From contig CAUQKI010000013.1 in NCBI GenBank assembly GCA_963518955.1, positions 1-45,057 of the forward strand: DNA of 45,057 nt, in the 5' to 3' direction. Position numbers and translations under genes: made by a program. Below are positions 17,680 through 25,601 of this stretch, one piece after another (the first letter of the stretch is position 1; each line of letters begins with the position of its first letter). Below the pieces are notes generated by a model. The model did no database searches. It was not told the DNA's origin and saw only the letters and a list, made by a program, of their open reading frames with translations. Source of the DNA: JABCPE02 sp963518955. Its GTDB lineage: Bacteria; Bacteroidota; Bacteroidia; Flavobacteriales; Weeksellaceae.

Positions 17680-18045
17680 ATGAAAAAAGTATTTTATCTA
17701 AAAACATGCAGCACCTGCAAGAGAATAATGTCTGAATTTGACCTTACAGACTGGGAAATCAGAGAACTGAAATCCGAGAATGTAACCAGCGAAGAACTTC
17801 AGGAAATGTACAAAATCACAGGAAGTTATGAGGCACTTTTTAGTAAAAAATCTACACAAATAAAGGCAAGAGAAATAGATGTGAAAACACTGAAAGAAGA
17901 GGATTTTAGGGACTTGATTTTAGACCACTATAGTTTTCTGAAACGACCTGTTTTTCTTATCGAAAAAGAAATTTTCGTGGGAAGTGAGAAGAAAAATTTA
18001 GAAAACCTCAAAATATTCTTTGAAAATAAAAACGATACAAAATAA
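17680..18045 (+). CDS. ArsC/Spx-family thioredoxin-fold protein
   Basis: 121 residues. A CSTC motif lies at the N-terminus (YLKTCSTCKRIM), and the ArsC-type pattern 'TGSYEALFSKKSTQIKA' and 'KRPVFLIEKEIFVGS' (the RPV/RPI cis-Pro segment) follow. This is the ArsC/YffB/Spx superfamily. Two cysteines in a CXXC arrangement fit an oxidoreductase or an Spx-like protein better than a classical single-Cys glutaredoxin-coupled arsenate reductase. No arsenic-resistance genes are adjacent, so a direct arsenate role is doubtful. Confidence 0.85.
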   Translation: MKKVFYLKTCSTCKRIMSEFDLTDWEIRELKSENVTSEELQEMYKITGSYEALFSKKSTQIKAREIDVKTLKEEDFRDLILDHYSFLKRPVFLIEKEIFVGSEKKNLENLKIFFENKNDTK

Positions 18046-18069
18046 AAGTAGAAATAATTTTAATTTGAT

Positions 18070-18077
18070 TAACTTTG
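18070..18077 (+). promoter_or_regulatory. -7 box of the aminotransferase gene
   Basis: TAACTTTG (exact TAnnTTTG), 17 bases before the ATG at 18095. No clear -33 element is seen. Confidence 0.45.
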
Positions 18078-18094
18078 TAAAAAATTGAATAAAA

Positions 18095-19282
18095 ATGGAA
18101 AAACTTTCTGATAGACTCAATAGACTGAGCTATTCCAAGACTTTTGTGATGACTAATAAAGCCAGAGAAATGAAAAGTCAAGGAATAGATGTGATAAGCC
18201 TTACATTAGGAGAACCTGATTTTGATGTTCCAGATAATATCAAACAAGCGGCGATAGATGCTATTCACCAAAATTACAGCCACTATTCGCCTGTTACAGG
18301 GTTTTTAGAACTTCGTGAGGCAGTTTGTAAAAAACTAAAAAGAGATAATAATCTTGACTACAAACCAAACCAAATCTGCGTTTCTAACGGAGCGAAACAA
18401 TCTATTTTCAATGTATTAGCCTCTGTTGTAAATGATGGTGATGAAGTAATCTTGCCAACGCCATACTGGGTAAGTTATGATGAAATGGTAAAAATGATGG
18501 GTGGTGTTTCTGTTTTTGTCAATACAACGATAGATACAGATTTCAAGATGACAGCGGCTCAGCTGGAAGCAGCGATTACTCCTAAAACTAAGGCTTTGCT
18601 ATTCAGTTCTCCATGTAACCCTTCTGGAAGTTTCTACGAAAGAGAAGAGTTAGAGGCTATTGCAAATGTTATTGCAAAATATCCGCAAATTACCATTATT
18701 TCTGATGAAATCTATGAATTTATCAATTATGGTGGAAAACATACATCTATCGCAGAATTCCCGCAAGTGTATGAGCAGACTGCTGTAATCAACGGAATGT
18801 CAAAGGCTTTCGCGATGACAGGATGGAGAATAGGTTACTCTGCGTGTCCTACTTGGCTTGCTGCCGCTTGTGACAAGGTGCAGGGACAGATGACTTCTGG
18901 AGCGAATACCATCGCACAGAGAGCTTCTATCACAGCATTAGAAACCAATCCTTCTGAATACAAATACATGATTGATAGCTTTGAAAAGAGAAGAGAGTTG
19001 GTTTTCAATCTTTTAAAAGAAATAAAAGGTTTCAAAATCAACAAACCAAAAGGAGCTTTTTACATGTTCCCAGATATTTCACACTACATAGGTCAGACTT
19101 TAGACGGTGTGAAAATCAATGATTCTGATGATTTTGCGATGTATCTTTTAGAAAAAGCACATGTGGCGACAGTGGGCGGTGTTTCTTTCGGAGATAAAAA
19201 TTGTATCCGTTTTTCTTACGCGGCTTCAGAAGAGCAGCTGGTAGAGGCAATGAGAAGAATAAAAGAATTATTGAATAAATAA
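18095..19282 (+). CDS. Pyridoxal-phosphate-dependent aminotransferase, aspartate aminotransferase type (class I)
   Basis: 395 residues of fold-type I PLP enzyme, subgroup I-gamma. Visible motifs are LGEPDFDVP and YSPVTGFLELREA at the N-terminus, NGAKQSIFNVL, LPTPYWVSY, SPCNPSGSFY, ISDEIYEFI, and the Schiff-base lysine in NGMSKAFAMTGWRIGY (K237). IRFSYAASEEQLVEAMRRI is the C-terminal substrate-carboxylate-binding Arg region. The usual reaction is transfer of the amino group between aspartate and 2-oxoglutarate. The DUF4180 gene follows after two bases, so they are one operon. Confidence 0.94.
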   Translation: MEKLSDRLNRLSYSKTFVMTNKAREMKSQGIDVISLTLGEPDFDVPDNIKQAAIDAIHQNYSHYSPVTGFLELREAVCKKLKRDNNLDYKPNQICVSNGAKQSIFNVLASVVNDGDEVILPTPYWVSYDEMVKMMGGVSVFVNTTIDTDFKMTAAQLEAAITPKTKALLFSSPCNPSGSFYEREELEAIANVIAKYPQITIISDEIYEFINYGGKHTSIAEFPQVYEQTAVINGMSKAFAMTGWRIGYSACPTWLAAACDKVQGQMTSGANTIAQRASITALETNPSEYKYMIDSFEKRRELVFNLLKEIKGFKINKPKGAFYMFPDISHYIGQTLDGVKINDSDDFAMYLLEKAHVATVGGVSFGDKNCIRFSYAASEEQLVEAMRRIKELLNK

Positions 19283-19284
19283 AA

Positions 19285-19632
19285 ATGGAAATTAAAATCC
19301 ATACGATTGATGACAGAAAAATTGCCGAAATCATATCGGATAATATTGTCTTACAGACTGTTGAGGATGCTGTAGATTTGATAGGCAATATGTCTTACCA
19401 AGGGTTTGACAAACTCATCATTCATGAAGAAAATATAATTTCAGATTTTTTCGAGTTAAAGAATAAAATCGCTGGAAATATCCTTCAAAAGTTTTCTCAA
19501 TATTCTATGCTTTTAGCTATTATTGGTGATTTTGAGAAATATGAAAGTAAAAGTCTAAATGATTTTATCTTTGAGAGTAACAAAGGAAAGCAAATTAATT
19601 TTGTTACTACTGTTGAAGATGGATTAAAATAA
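19285..19632 (+). CDS. DUF4180 domain-containing protein
   Basis: 115 residues, soluble. The family pattern is clear: 'EDAVDLIGNMSYQGFDKLIIHEENI..DFFELKNKIAGNILQKFSQY', then 'LAIIGDF.KYESKSLNDFIFESNKGKQINFV', which matches DUF4180 along its length. The function is unknown. It begins two bases after the aminotransferase stop. It is the last gene before the AT-rich three-gene operon at 19719, which has its own promoter. Confidence 0.9.
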   Translation: MEIKIHTIDDRKIAEIISDNIVLQTVEDAVDLIGNMSYQGFDKLIIHEENIISDFFELKNKIAGNILQKFSQYSMLLAIIGDFEKYESKSLNDFIFESNKGKQINFVTTVEDGLK

Positions 19633-19653
19633 ATTTTATCTCTAATAACTATT

Positions 19654-19670
19654 ATATCATTTTATGATAT
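19654..19670. promoter_or_regulatory. Operator-like inverted repeat in the CmdTAC-like promoter
   Basis: ATATCAT, 3 bases, ATGATAT: a perfect 7+3+7 dyad ending 8 bases before the -7 box, where the -33 element should be. A third ATGATAT half-site lies at 19714-19720, across the toxin start codon. Confidence 0.5.
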
Positions 19671-19678
19671 TTATTTCA

Positions 19679-19686
19679 TATATTTG
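19679..19686 (+). promoter_or_regulatory. -7 box of the CmdTAC-like operon
   Basis: TATATTTG, an exact TAnnTTTG match 33 bases before the toxin ATG. It shows that the three genes can be transcribed independently of the housekeeping genes upstream. Confidence 0.6.
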
Positions 19687-19718
19687 CATTTGAATAGTAA
19701 AATATTTGTCATTATGAT

Positions 19719-20258
19719 ATGAAGAAAGTGTTGTTGCATCATACTTGCGGACAAAATGGAGGGGAGCAACATGTGCTGGAAAAAGCTCCTTTCTTTGCAA
19801 AAGAAAATCAACAGATGAATAAAGGACTATTTTTAGGTTCTGGTTATTATCTTTGGGAAAATGATATAGAACAAGCTCATCATTGGGGTAAAAAACACTA
19901 CAACGATCAATATTATATTGTTGCATTTGAATGTGAGATTGATGAAAATTTTTTATTAGATTTAGATAGTAAAGAAGGGGAAAGATTATTTGATGAAATT
20001 CAAAAGCTCTTTAAAAATAGAGGTACTAATAAAAATATAAAAGATTATTGTTTAAAAAAAGTTTTAAATACTTTGTTTAATGGTACTTTTGGTATAGACT
20101 TTAGATATAGAATTATTAGGGTAAAAGATGCTTCTTCTTCTCAAAAGATAAAATTTACTCCTGACAAATCTAATTATACTTACATTGGAGGTTCATACAT
20201 CTATTTCTTTAAGAATAAAGAAGATATGAATATTACTAAAAAAAGAATTGTACAATGA
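19719..20258 (+). CDS. Putative ADP-ribosyltransferase-like toxin (CmdT-like)
   Basis: 179 residues, no signal peptide. The N-terminus starts with a strand and a paired histidine (KVLLHHTCG). It is followed by 'KGLFLGSGYYLWENDIEQAHHWGKKHYNDQYYIVAFECEIDENFLLDL', which has the shape of ART-fold toxins: a catalytic His/Arg strand, a 'GxGYYL' strand with Tyr43/Tyr44, then a helix with 'A..WG' and a hydrophobic strand. The same spacing occurs in DUF3990-type ART-like proteins. CmdT is known to ADP-ribosylate mRNA and stop translation in phage-infected cells; that this protein does so is inferred from the operon. Its stop overlaps the next start (ATGA). The gene is AT-richer than its neighbours, suggesting transfer. 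Confidence 0.7.
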   Translation: MKKVLLHHTCGQNGGEQHVLEKAPFFAKENQQMNKGLFLGSGYYLWENDIEQAHHWGKKHYNDQYYIVAFECEIDENFLLDLDSKEGERLFDEIQKLFKNRGTNKNIKDYCLKKVLNTLFNGTFGIDFRYRIIRVKDASSSQKIKFTPDKSNYTYIGGSYIYFFKNKEDMNITKKRIVQ

Positions 20259-20596
20259 AGACAGATGAATTATTAGACCGTTTTACAAAAAGTTTAGAAA
20301 ATATGAGTGATGAAGATTTTGCTGATTTTTTAAACGAAATAGAGAGTGACCCTCAAGAAGGGGGAATTACTGTGGGTGAAATCTTTGATACTATACATCG
20401 AAAATCATCAATAGATGAAATCATTAGTTTTAGCAGTAAGAATCGAGTAAATTCTTCTATCATAAATGATATTTTGAATAAAGAATCACTTATCAAAGAG
20501 AAGATTAAAATTAATCAAAGTAAGGTTTCTTATTTTTCTAGTAACACTATGCAAGAAATAGATGTGAAGAATGAGAATCTTTTAAATGCGGCTTAA
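20255..20596 (+). CDS. Putative antitoxin of the toxin-antitoxin-chaperone operon (CmdA-like)
   Basis: 113 residues, acidic N-terminal half (MKTDELLDRFTKSLENMSDEDFADFLNEIESDP) with helical character, then a Ser/Lys-rich, probably flexible C-terminal half. No helix-turn-helix is evident by eye. The C-terminus reads NENLLNAA, a small-hydrophobic tail ending in Ala-Ala that resembles protease degrons. The gene overlaps the toxin stop by four bases and ends four bases before the SecB-like gene. In known TAC systems the antitoxin is unstable and needs the SecB-like chaperone; assignment here rests on position and size. Confidence 0.65.
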   Translation: MKTDELLDRFTKSLENMSDEDFADFLNEIESDPQEGGITVGEIFDTIHRKSSIDEIISFSSKNRVNSSIINDILNKESLIKEKIKINQSKVSYFSSNTMQEIDVKNENLLNAA

Positions 20597-20600
20597 ATAA

Positions 20601-21002
20601 ATGGAAGAACAAAATAAAATACATCTAAAAAGAGCTTTTGTAAAGTCAATTAATTTTGAATATAAAAAAGATATTACAGAAGAAGACCAATTAGATACTT
20701 CAGTAAATATAAGGAAAGAGCCTATTTTTAAAGAAGGCATAGATAATGAGTATGTCATTTTTTTTAATGGGGCTTTTGAAAATGAAATATTTGATTTAAA
20801 AATAGAATTTGTAGCTATTTTTGGAACAAGTGAGGCAATAGATGATAACTTTAAAAAATCAACTTTTGTAAAAATTAATTCCCCAGCTATCGCATTTCCT
20901 TATTTGCGTTCATTTATTAGTACTTTAACATTGAATGCAGGTTTACCTCCTTTGATATTACCAGCATATAATTTTACAAAAGAAAATGAAGATATAGATT
21001 AA
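20601..21002 (+). CDS. SecB-like chaperone (CmdC-like)
   Basis: 133 residues. The diagnostic SecB segment is 'INSPAIAFPYLRSFISTLTLNAGLPPLILPAYNF' (compare the consensus apaiLFPYaRe.is.lt..aGlPpl.LPp.nF). The strands before it (EYVIFFNGAFENEIFDLKIEFVAIF) match the SecB beta-sheet. SecB holds unfolded proteins. Canonical SecB is essentially proteobacterial, whereas SecB-like proteins elsewhere commonly belong to toxin-antitoxin-chaperone operons, so here it most likely chaperones the antitoxin encoded just upstream. A terminator follows 60 bases after the stop. Confidence 0.85.
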   Translation: MEEQNKIHLKRAFVKSINFEYKKDITEEDQLDTSVNIRKEPIFKEGIDNEYVIFFNGAFENEIFDLKIEFVAIFGTSEAIDDNFKKSTFVKINSPAIAFPYLRSFISTLTLNAGLPPLILPAYNFTKENEDID

Positions 21003-21061
21003 ATTGTATATTCATAAAAACTTTTCAAAGATAGTTATCTTTTATTACTCTAAATAAAATT

Positions 21062-21098
21062 AACTTCGGCAAGGCATCGCTTTGTCGAAGTTTTTTAT
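21062..21098 (+). terminator. Terminator of the CmdTAC-like operon
   Basis: AACTTCGGCAA pairs with TTGTCGAAGTT (one G-T wobble) around a 9-base loop, followed by TTTT. It insulates the operon from rsmG. Confidence 0.85.
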
Positions 21099-21099
21099 G

Positions 21100-21107
21100 T
21101 ATTTTTG
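21100..21107 (+). promoter_or_regulatory. -7 box of rsmG
   Basis: TATTTTTG (exact TAnnTTTG), 19 bases before the rsmG ATG and just after the preceding terminator. Confidence 0.5.
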
Positions 21108-21126
21108 TAAAAATCAATTCTAAAAA

Positions 21127-21762
21127 ATGTCTGTATCACTTATTTTAAAATATTTTCCAGAAATCACTGACGAACAAAAACAGCAGTTTGAAAAACTGGA
21201 ACAGCTATACACTGAATGGAACGAGAAAATAAATGTCATTTCCCGAAAAGATATGGATGGGCTTTATGAAAAGCACATTCTGCATTCGCTCGGAATTGCT
21301 AAAGTAATGCCTTTTGCTGATGGCACAAAGGTGCTGGATGTCGGTACAGGAGGCGGGTTTCCTGGGATTCCGCTGGCTATCCTTTTTCCAGAGGTGAGTT
21401 TTACGCTGATAGATTCCATCGGCAAGAAAATAAAAGTGGTAGAAGCTGTTTCGGAGGGACTTGGGCTGAAAAATGTGACTGCAGTGCATGGAAGAGCTGA
21501 AAAACTGAAAGAGAAGTTTCATTTTGTGGTGAGCAGGGCTGTTACCCAGATGCCTGAATTTTTACGCTGGCTGAAAGGAAAATTTGAAAAAGAGCAGTTC
21601 AATGAAAAGCACAACGGCGTGCTTTACCTCAAAGGAGGAGATTTAGCGGAGGAACTAGCAGGGCTTCGCTGTGAGATTTTTCAGCTGAAAAATTATTTTG
21701 AAGAAGAATTTTTTGATACCAAAAAAGTGGTGTATTTATCAAAAGGAAATTTTAATTCGTAG
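21127..21762 (+). CDS. rsmG: 16S rRNA (guanine527-N7)-methyltransferase
   Basis: 211 residues of the RsmG/GidB family, which makes m7G527 in 16S rRNA. Motifs are EWNEKINVISRKDMDGLYEKHILHSLGI (family N-terminus), the SAM-binding KVLDVGTGGGFPGIPLAILFPEVSFTLIDSIGKKI, and VSRAVTQMPEFLRW. Loss of RsmG is known to give low-level streptomycin resistance in other bacteria. It is complete and independent of the AT-rich operon upstream. Confidence 0.96.
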   Translation: MSVSLILKYFPEITDEQKQQFEKLEQLYTEWNEKINVISRKDMDGLYEKHILHSLGIAKVMPFADGTKVLDVGTGGGFPGIPLAILFPEVSFTLIDSIGKKIKVVEAVSEGLGLKNVTAVHGRAEKLKEKFHFVVSRAVTQMPEFLRWLKGKFEKEQFNEKHNGVLYLKGGDLAEELAGLRCEIFQLKNYFEEEFFDTKKVVYLSKGNFNS

Positions 21763-21821
21763 ATAATTGATTGTTAATTTGTTATAGCTTTTAATTATTG
21801 TTTTTGTATAAATAATTGAAT

Positions 21822-24503
21822 ATGAAATTTCTCTCAAAAATTATTTCGGAATTATTATCAGAAACTTCGGATTTATCCCAGACTGTAGTCGTTTTACCAG
21901 GGAAAAGACCCGTAGTTTTTTTGAAACAAATCCTAAAAGAGCAGAAATACGAAGGTTTTTTGCCTGAGTTTTTTACGGTGGATGAATTGATTAAGAAAAT
22001 ACCTGGAAAACAGCACATTCAGGGAATATCTCTGTGGCTTTTTGGGTATGATGTTTATAAGAAAATTTATCCCGAAGAAACTTTGGAAAACTTCCTAAAA
22101 TGGTTTCCTACTTTGCTGAAAGACTGGGATGATATGCTTAAATTCAGCGAAGAGGACAAGGCTGTTTTGGAATATATGCTTGATGATGAGCGAATTAAAA
22201 ACTGGGGCGAGACGCTGGGAGATGGGGATAATGCAAGAAAACGAAACCTTAATTTTTGGAAAAAGATGAATGTTTTTTTACCTAAATTAAAGGAAAATCT
22301 CCAAGTAAAAGGCTGGGTGACCGATGGGATGATTCACGAAATGGTAAGAGAGAAAATAAGCGATTTCGCAGAGGAAACGGAAACAAAATTTGTTTTTTGC
22401 GGTTTTAATGCGCTTACGCCTTTGGAGGAAAAACTGATTCGGGAACTGCTCCAAAAAGGAAAAGCTGAATGCTTTTTCCAAGCGGATGAATATTACATAA
22501 AAGACCTAAAACAGGAGGCTGGAAAGTTTCTGAGAAAACATATGCACTGGAAGGAATTTAATGAAAACCGAAAATTCCAGTGGGTAGAAAATAGTTTTTG
22601 TGAAGAGAAAAACATCAAGGTCTATGAGGTTGCAGGAAATGTAGCCCAAACCAAAATTCTGCCTGAAATTCTGCGAGAAATTCCAAAAGAAAATTATTCT
22701 AAAACGGCGGTCGTTTTATTAGATGAAAACCTGCTTCTGCCGAGTTTGGACGCGGTGAGTTTTGTGGATAATCTGAATATCACGATGGGATTTCCTATCA
22801 AAAATCTTGGTTTCAGTGGGGCGGTTAAGAAGCTTTTTCACCTACAAAAACAGCTTGAAAAAAATGATAAATCCTACTATTATTTAGATGTTTTTTCGGT
22901 TTTGGAGGAGTTCCCAGATAATGAAGAAGACCGAAAAATCATAGACCAATTCACATCTAAAATCGAAGACGAAAACATCGTTTATATTTCGAAAAAAATG
23001 ATGCAGGAGCATTTGGGCGAGCTTTCTTATTTTCAGCTTTTTGAGAAGAGAACCGCTGCTGAACTGCTGGAAGATTTGTCTAATTTTTGTTATCAGCTGA
23101 AGTTCAGGGATATAGATGATATTTTATATGAAAATGTTTCTCTTTTTGAAACGACATTTAAGATTCTAAAAAATCATATGAAAGATTATGATTTTGAGAT
23201 TTCGATAGATGCGCTGGAGGTTTTGATGAATCAGCTTGTCAATTCAGAAAACTTGGATTTTCAGGGCGAACCACTTGAGGGACTGCAGTTTATGGGGCTT
23301 TTAGAAACTCGTCTTTTGGATTTTGAAAATATTATTCTGCTTTCTGTGAATGAAGGAAAACTGCCGCTGGGGAATGCGCAAAACACCTATCTTCCGTTCG
23401 ATGTGAGAAGGAATTTTGGGCTGAATACTTTCTTGGAAAATGATAGTATTTATGCCTACCATTTCTACCGTTTGCTGCAAAATTCTAAAAATATCTATCT
23501 GTTATACAATGCTTTAGGTTCTGGAGTGAATACAGGCGAGAAAAGTAGATTTATTACCCAAATGGAGATGGAAAGTCCTCATAAAATGGAGCATATTGTG
23601 ATAGAAAACACTTCTGAACCAATTTTGCAGGAGCCGATAATAATAGAAAAAACAGAAAAAGTTTTAGAGAAACTAAATGAATGGAAGGGCAGGATTTCAG
23701 CATCACACTTGATTTCTTATCTCTATAATCCGATTGATTTTTACTTAAATAATATCTTAAAAGCAAAGGAAACAGAGGAGATAGAAGAGGAACTTTCGCA
23801 GAGAAACTATGGGAATTTGGTGCATTATGCTTTGGAGGAGTTATATGGAGAATTACAAGGTAAAATACTGAAAGATAGTGATATAGAAGATTTAAAACCA
23901 AAAATAAATGAAGCGATTAAGGAGGCGATTTCAGAACTTAAACACCAGCCAGAGCTCTATGAACGAGGAATGAACTACATTCATAAATCTATGGCTGTCA
24001 AAGTGGTAGAGCATATTTTAGATTATGATTTAGGTTTAATTAAAGCTGGTAACTCTTTAGAAATCATAAGTTTAGAAAATCGAATTAATGCTGAATTTTT
24101 GATGGGTGAGAATGGTGAAAAAATTAATTTTATTGGTTATATAGACCGTATAGACCGCCTAAATGGAGTGCTGCGAGTGATAGATTTTAAAACTGCAAAA
24201 GCTAAAAATCTTTCCATGAAACCAAAGGAAGAAAAACTGGAAGATTTCATAAGCAGTGCGGATAGCAAACAGGCTTTACAGCTGAGTATTTATGCGTATA
24301 TGGCCTTGCATAACAAAGGTTTTGCGGTCAATCAGCTGCAATGCGGCATTTGGAGTTTTGCGGAAATAGGAAAAGGCGTTCAGACTTTGAAAATTTATGA
24401 TGATGAAAATATTGACAAAGAGAATGTTAGCATCTGTATGAATTCCATTAAAAACATTATTTTAGAAATATTAAATCCTGAAATTCCGTTTAAAGAAAAC
24501 TAA
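21822..24503 (+). CDS. PD-(D/E)XK nuclease family protein, AddB-like
   Basis: 893 residues from the ATG at 21822; an in-frame TTG two codons earlier is less likely. The N-terminus carries TVVVLPGKRPVVFLKQIL (a helicase-like nucleotide-binding-fold start, LPGKRP). The middle, KLPLGNAQNTYLPFDVRR, is the AddB/RecB-like region. The C-terminal nuclease domain shows GYIDRIDRLNGVLRVIDFKTAKAK, with the PD-(D/E)XK core D...(I/V)DFKT, preceded by a YGNLVHYALEEL helix. This resembles the Bacteroidota relatives of AddB-type double-strand break processing enzymes. No AddA helicase gene is adjacent. The HD gene starts one base after its stop. Confidence 0.85.
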   Translation: MKFLSKIISELLSETSDLSQTVVVLPGKRPVVFLKQILKEQKYEGFLPEFFTVDELIKKIPGKQHIQGISLWLFGYDVYKKIYPEETLENFLKWFPTLLKDWDDMLKFSEEDKAVLEYMLDDERIKNWGETLGDGDNARKRNLNFWKKMNVFLPKLKENLQVKGWVTDGMIHEMVREKISDFAEETETKFVFCGFNALTPLEEKLIRELLQKGKAECFFQADEYYIKDLKQEAGKFLRKHMHWKEFNENRKFQWVENSFCEEKNIKVYEVAGNVAQTKILPEILREIPKENYSKTAVVLLDENLLLPSLDAVSFVDNLNITMGFPIKNLGFSGAVKKLFHLQKQLEKNDKSYYYLDVFSVLEEFPDNEEDRKIIDQFTSKIEDENIVYISKKMMQEHLGELSYFQLFEKRTAAELLEDLSNFCYQLKFRDIDDILYENVSLFETTFKILKNHMKDYDFEISIDALEVLMNQLVNSENLDFQGEPLEGLQFMGLLETRLLDFENIILLSVNEGKLPLGNAQNTYLPFDVRRNFGLNTFLENDSIYAYHFYRLLQNSKNIYLLYNALGSGVNTGEKSRFITQMEMESPHKMEHIVIENTSEPILQEPIIIEKTEKVLEKLNEWKGRISASHLISYLYNPIDFYLNNILKAKETEEIEEELSQRNYGNLVHYALEELYGELQGKILKDSDIEDLKPKINEAIKEAISELKHQPELYERGMNYIHKSMAVKVVEHILDYDLGLIKAGNSLEIISLENRINAEFLMGENGEKINFIGYIDRIDRLNGVLRVIDFKTAKAKNLSMKPKEEKLEDFISSADSKQALQLSIYAYMALHNKGFAVNQLQCGIWSFAEIGKGVQTLKIYDDENIDKENVSICMNSIKNIILEILNPEIPFKEN

Positions 24504-24504
24504 A

Positions 24505-25155
24505 ATGAACCAAAATATATCTCTGACCATAGATTTTGTAAAGAAAACCTTAGAAGGGGCAGAGGCAGGGCATGATTGGTTCCATACCGAGCGGGTTTGG
24601 CGACTTGCAAGACTCATTGCCAAAACAGAAAACTGCAATCAAGAAATTGTGGAAATTTCGGCTTTATTACACGATATTGCCGACCCAAAATTTCATAACA
24701 GAGATGAAACCTTGGCGCTTGAGATTTCAGAGAAATTCCTTAATGAAATAGGGGTGGAAACTCAAGCGATAGAGCAGATTTTGTTTGTTATCAGACATAT
24801 TTCTTTTAAAAATAAAGGCGAAACGACAGAAAAGACCAAAGAGCTTGAAATCGTGCAGGATGCGGATAGGCTGGATGCGATGGGGGCTATTGGGATAGCG
24901 CGAACTTTTAATTTTGGAGGATATAAAAATAATCCGATTTACAATCCTGATATTCAGCCGAATATCCATCAGACCAAGGAAGAATATAAAAAATCTAACG
25001 GCACGACAATCAATCATTTTTATGAAAAACTACTCCTGCTGAAAAACCATATGAATACCGATAAAGGCAGGGAATTAGCAGAGGAAAGGCATAGTTTTAT
25101 GCTGGTGTTTTTGGAGCAGTTTTATAAAGAATGGAATTCGGGCTTAGATGTTTGA
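24505..25155 (+). CDS. HD-domain phosphohydrolase, YedJ-like
   Basis: 216 residues. Metal-binding HD residues are H27 (GHDWFHTERV), H56-D57 (ALLHDIAD) and the later Asp in EIVQDADRLDAMGAIGIAR. 'DADRLDAMGAIG' and 'IQPNIHQTKEEYKK' are typical of the YedJ-like HD group of unknown substrate. It follows the nuclease gene by one base, so they are translationally coupled or at least cotranscribed. It overlaps the convergent DUF4286 gene by 12 bases at the 3' end. Confidence 0.9.
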   Translation: MNQNISLTIDFVKKTLEGAEAGHDWFHTERVWRLARLIAKTENCNQEIVEISALLHDIADPKFHNRDETLALEISEKFLNEIGVETQAIEQILFVIRHISFKNKGETTEKTKELEIVQDADRLDAMGAIGIARTFNFGGYKNNPIYNPDIQPNIHQTKEEYKKSNGTTINHFYEKLLLLKNHMNTDKGRELAEERHSFMLVFLEQFYKEWNSGLDV

Positions 25156-25452
25156 TTCTATTTTGTTTAGAAAAGTATTGAAAATCAATACACTTTTGCT
25201 GAATTTATCAAAAATTTTATTTGAAATATGAGGAAGTTCGTTTTCTAAAAAATAAATTCTATCTGATTGATTATCAAAGAATAATAAGACATTGGTGTTT
25301 TTACCTTCGGAGAGCATTTCTGATTGAACTTCGGAAATGATGTATTTCCTACTGAAGTTTTTGATAATCGTTAAAAGTTCTTCTTCCAAAAAGGAATTCC
25401 AATCATTTATCTTGTGTTCTTCTGTGTGAAAAGTGATGCTGAGTATTGCCAT
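25144..25452 (-). CDS. DUF4286 family protein
   Basis: 102 residues, small soluble alpha-beta protein. MAILSITFHTEEHKINDWNSFLEEEL and 'SEVQSEMLSEGKNTNVLLFFD' match the DUF4286 family throughout, including the conserved 'FHTEE', 'SEV.SEM..EG' and 'F..FLN' stretches. The function is unknown. Its stop codon lies inside the 3' end of the HD gene on the opposite strand. Confidence 0.9.
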   Translation of the reverse strand: MAILSITFHTEEHKINDWNSFLEEELLTIIKNFSRKYIISEVQSEMLSEGKNTNVLLFFDNQSDRIYFLENELPHISNKIFDKFSKSVLIFNTFLNKIESNI

Positions 25453-25601
25453 TTTTGTGAAATTTTTAACTTAATTTTTTTTGTAAAAGTAATCAAATTT
25501 TCATAAATTGCCATGTTATTTATTTCTCATCGCAGAAAAGAAAAAATAGATGTAAATAGTGGTGCATAAAGCACTGATTCATATAACTTTAATAAAAATA
25601 A

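Noticed and set aside
17680..18045. Arsenate resistance gene
   Set aside because: CXXC-type active site and no arsenic genes nearby; the broader ArsC/Spx superfamily assignment is safer.
20601..21002. SecB-like protein as a housekeeping secretion chaperone
   Set aside because: It lies in a three-gene operon behind toxin- and antitoxin-like genes, and canonical SecB is essentially proteobacterial; the defence-type role fits better.
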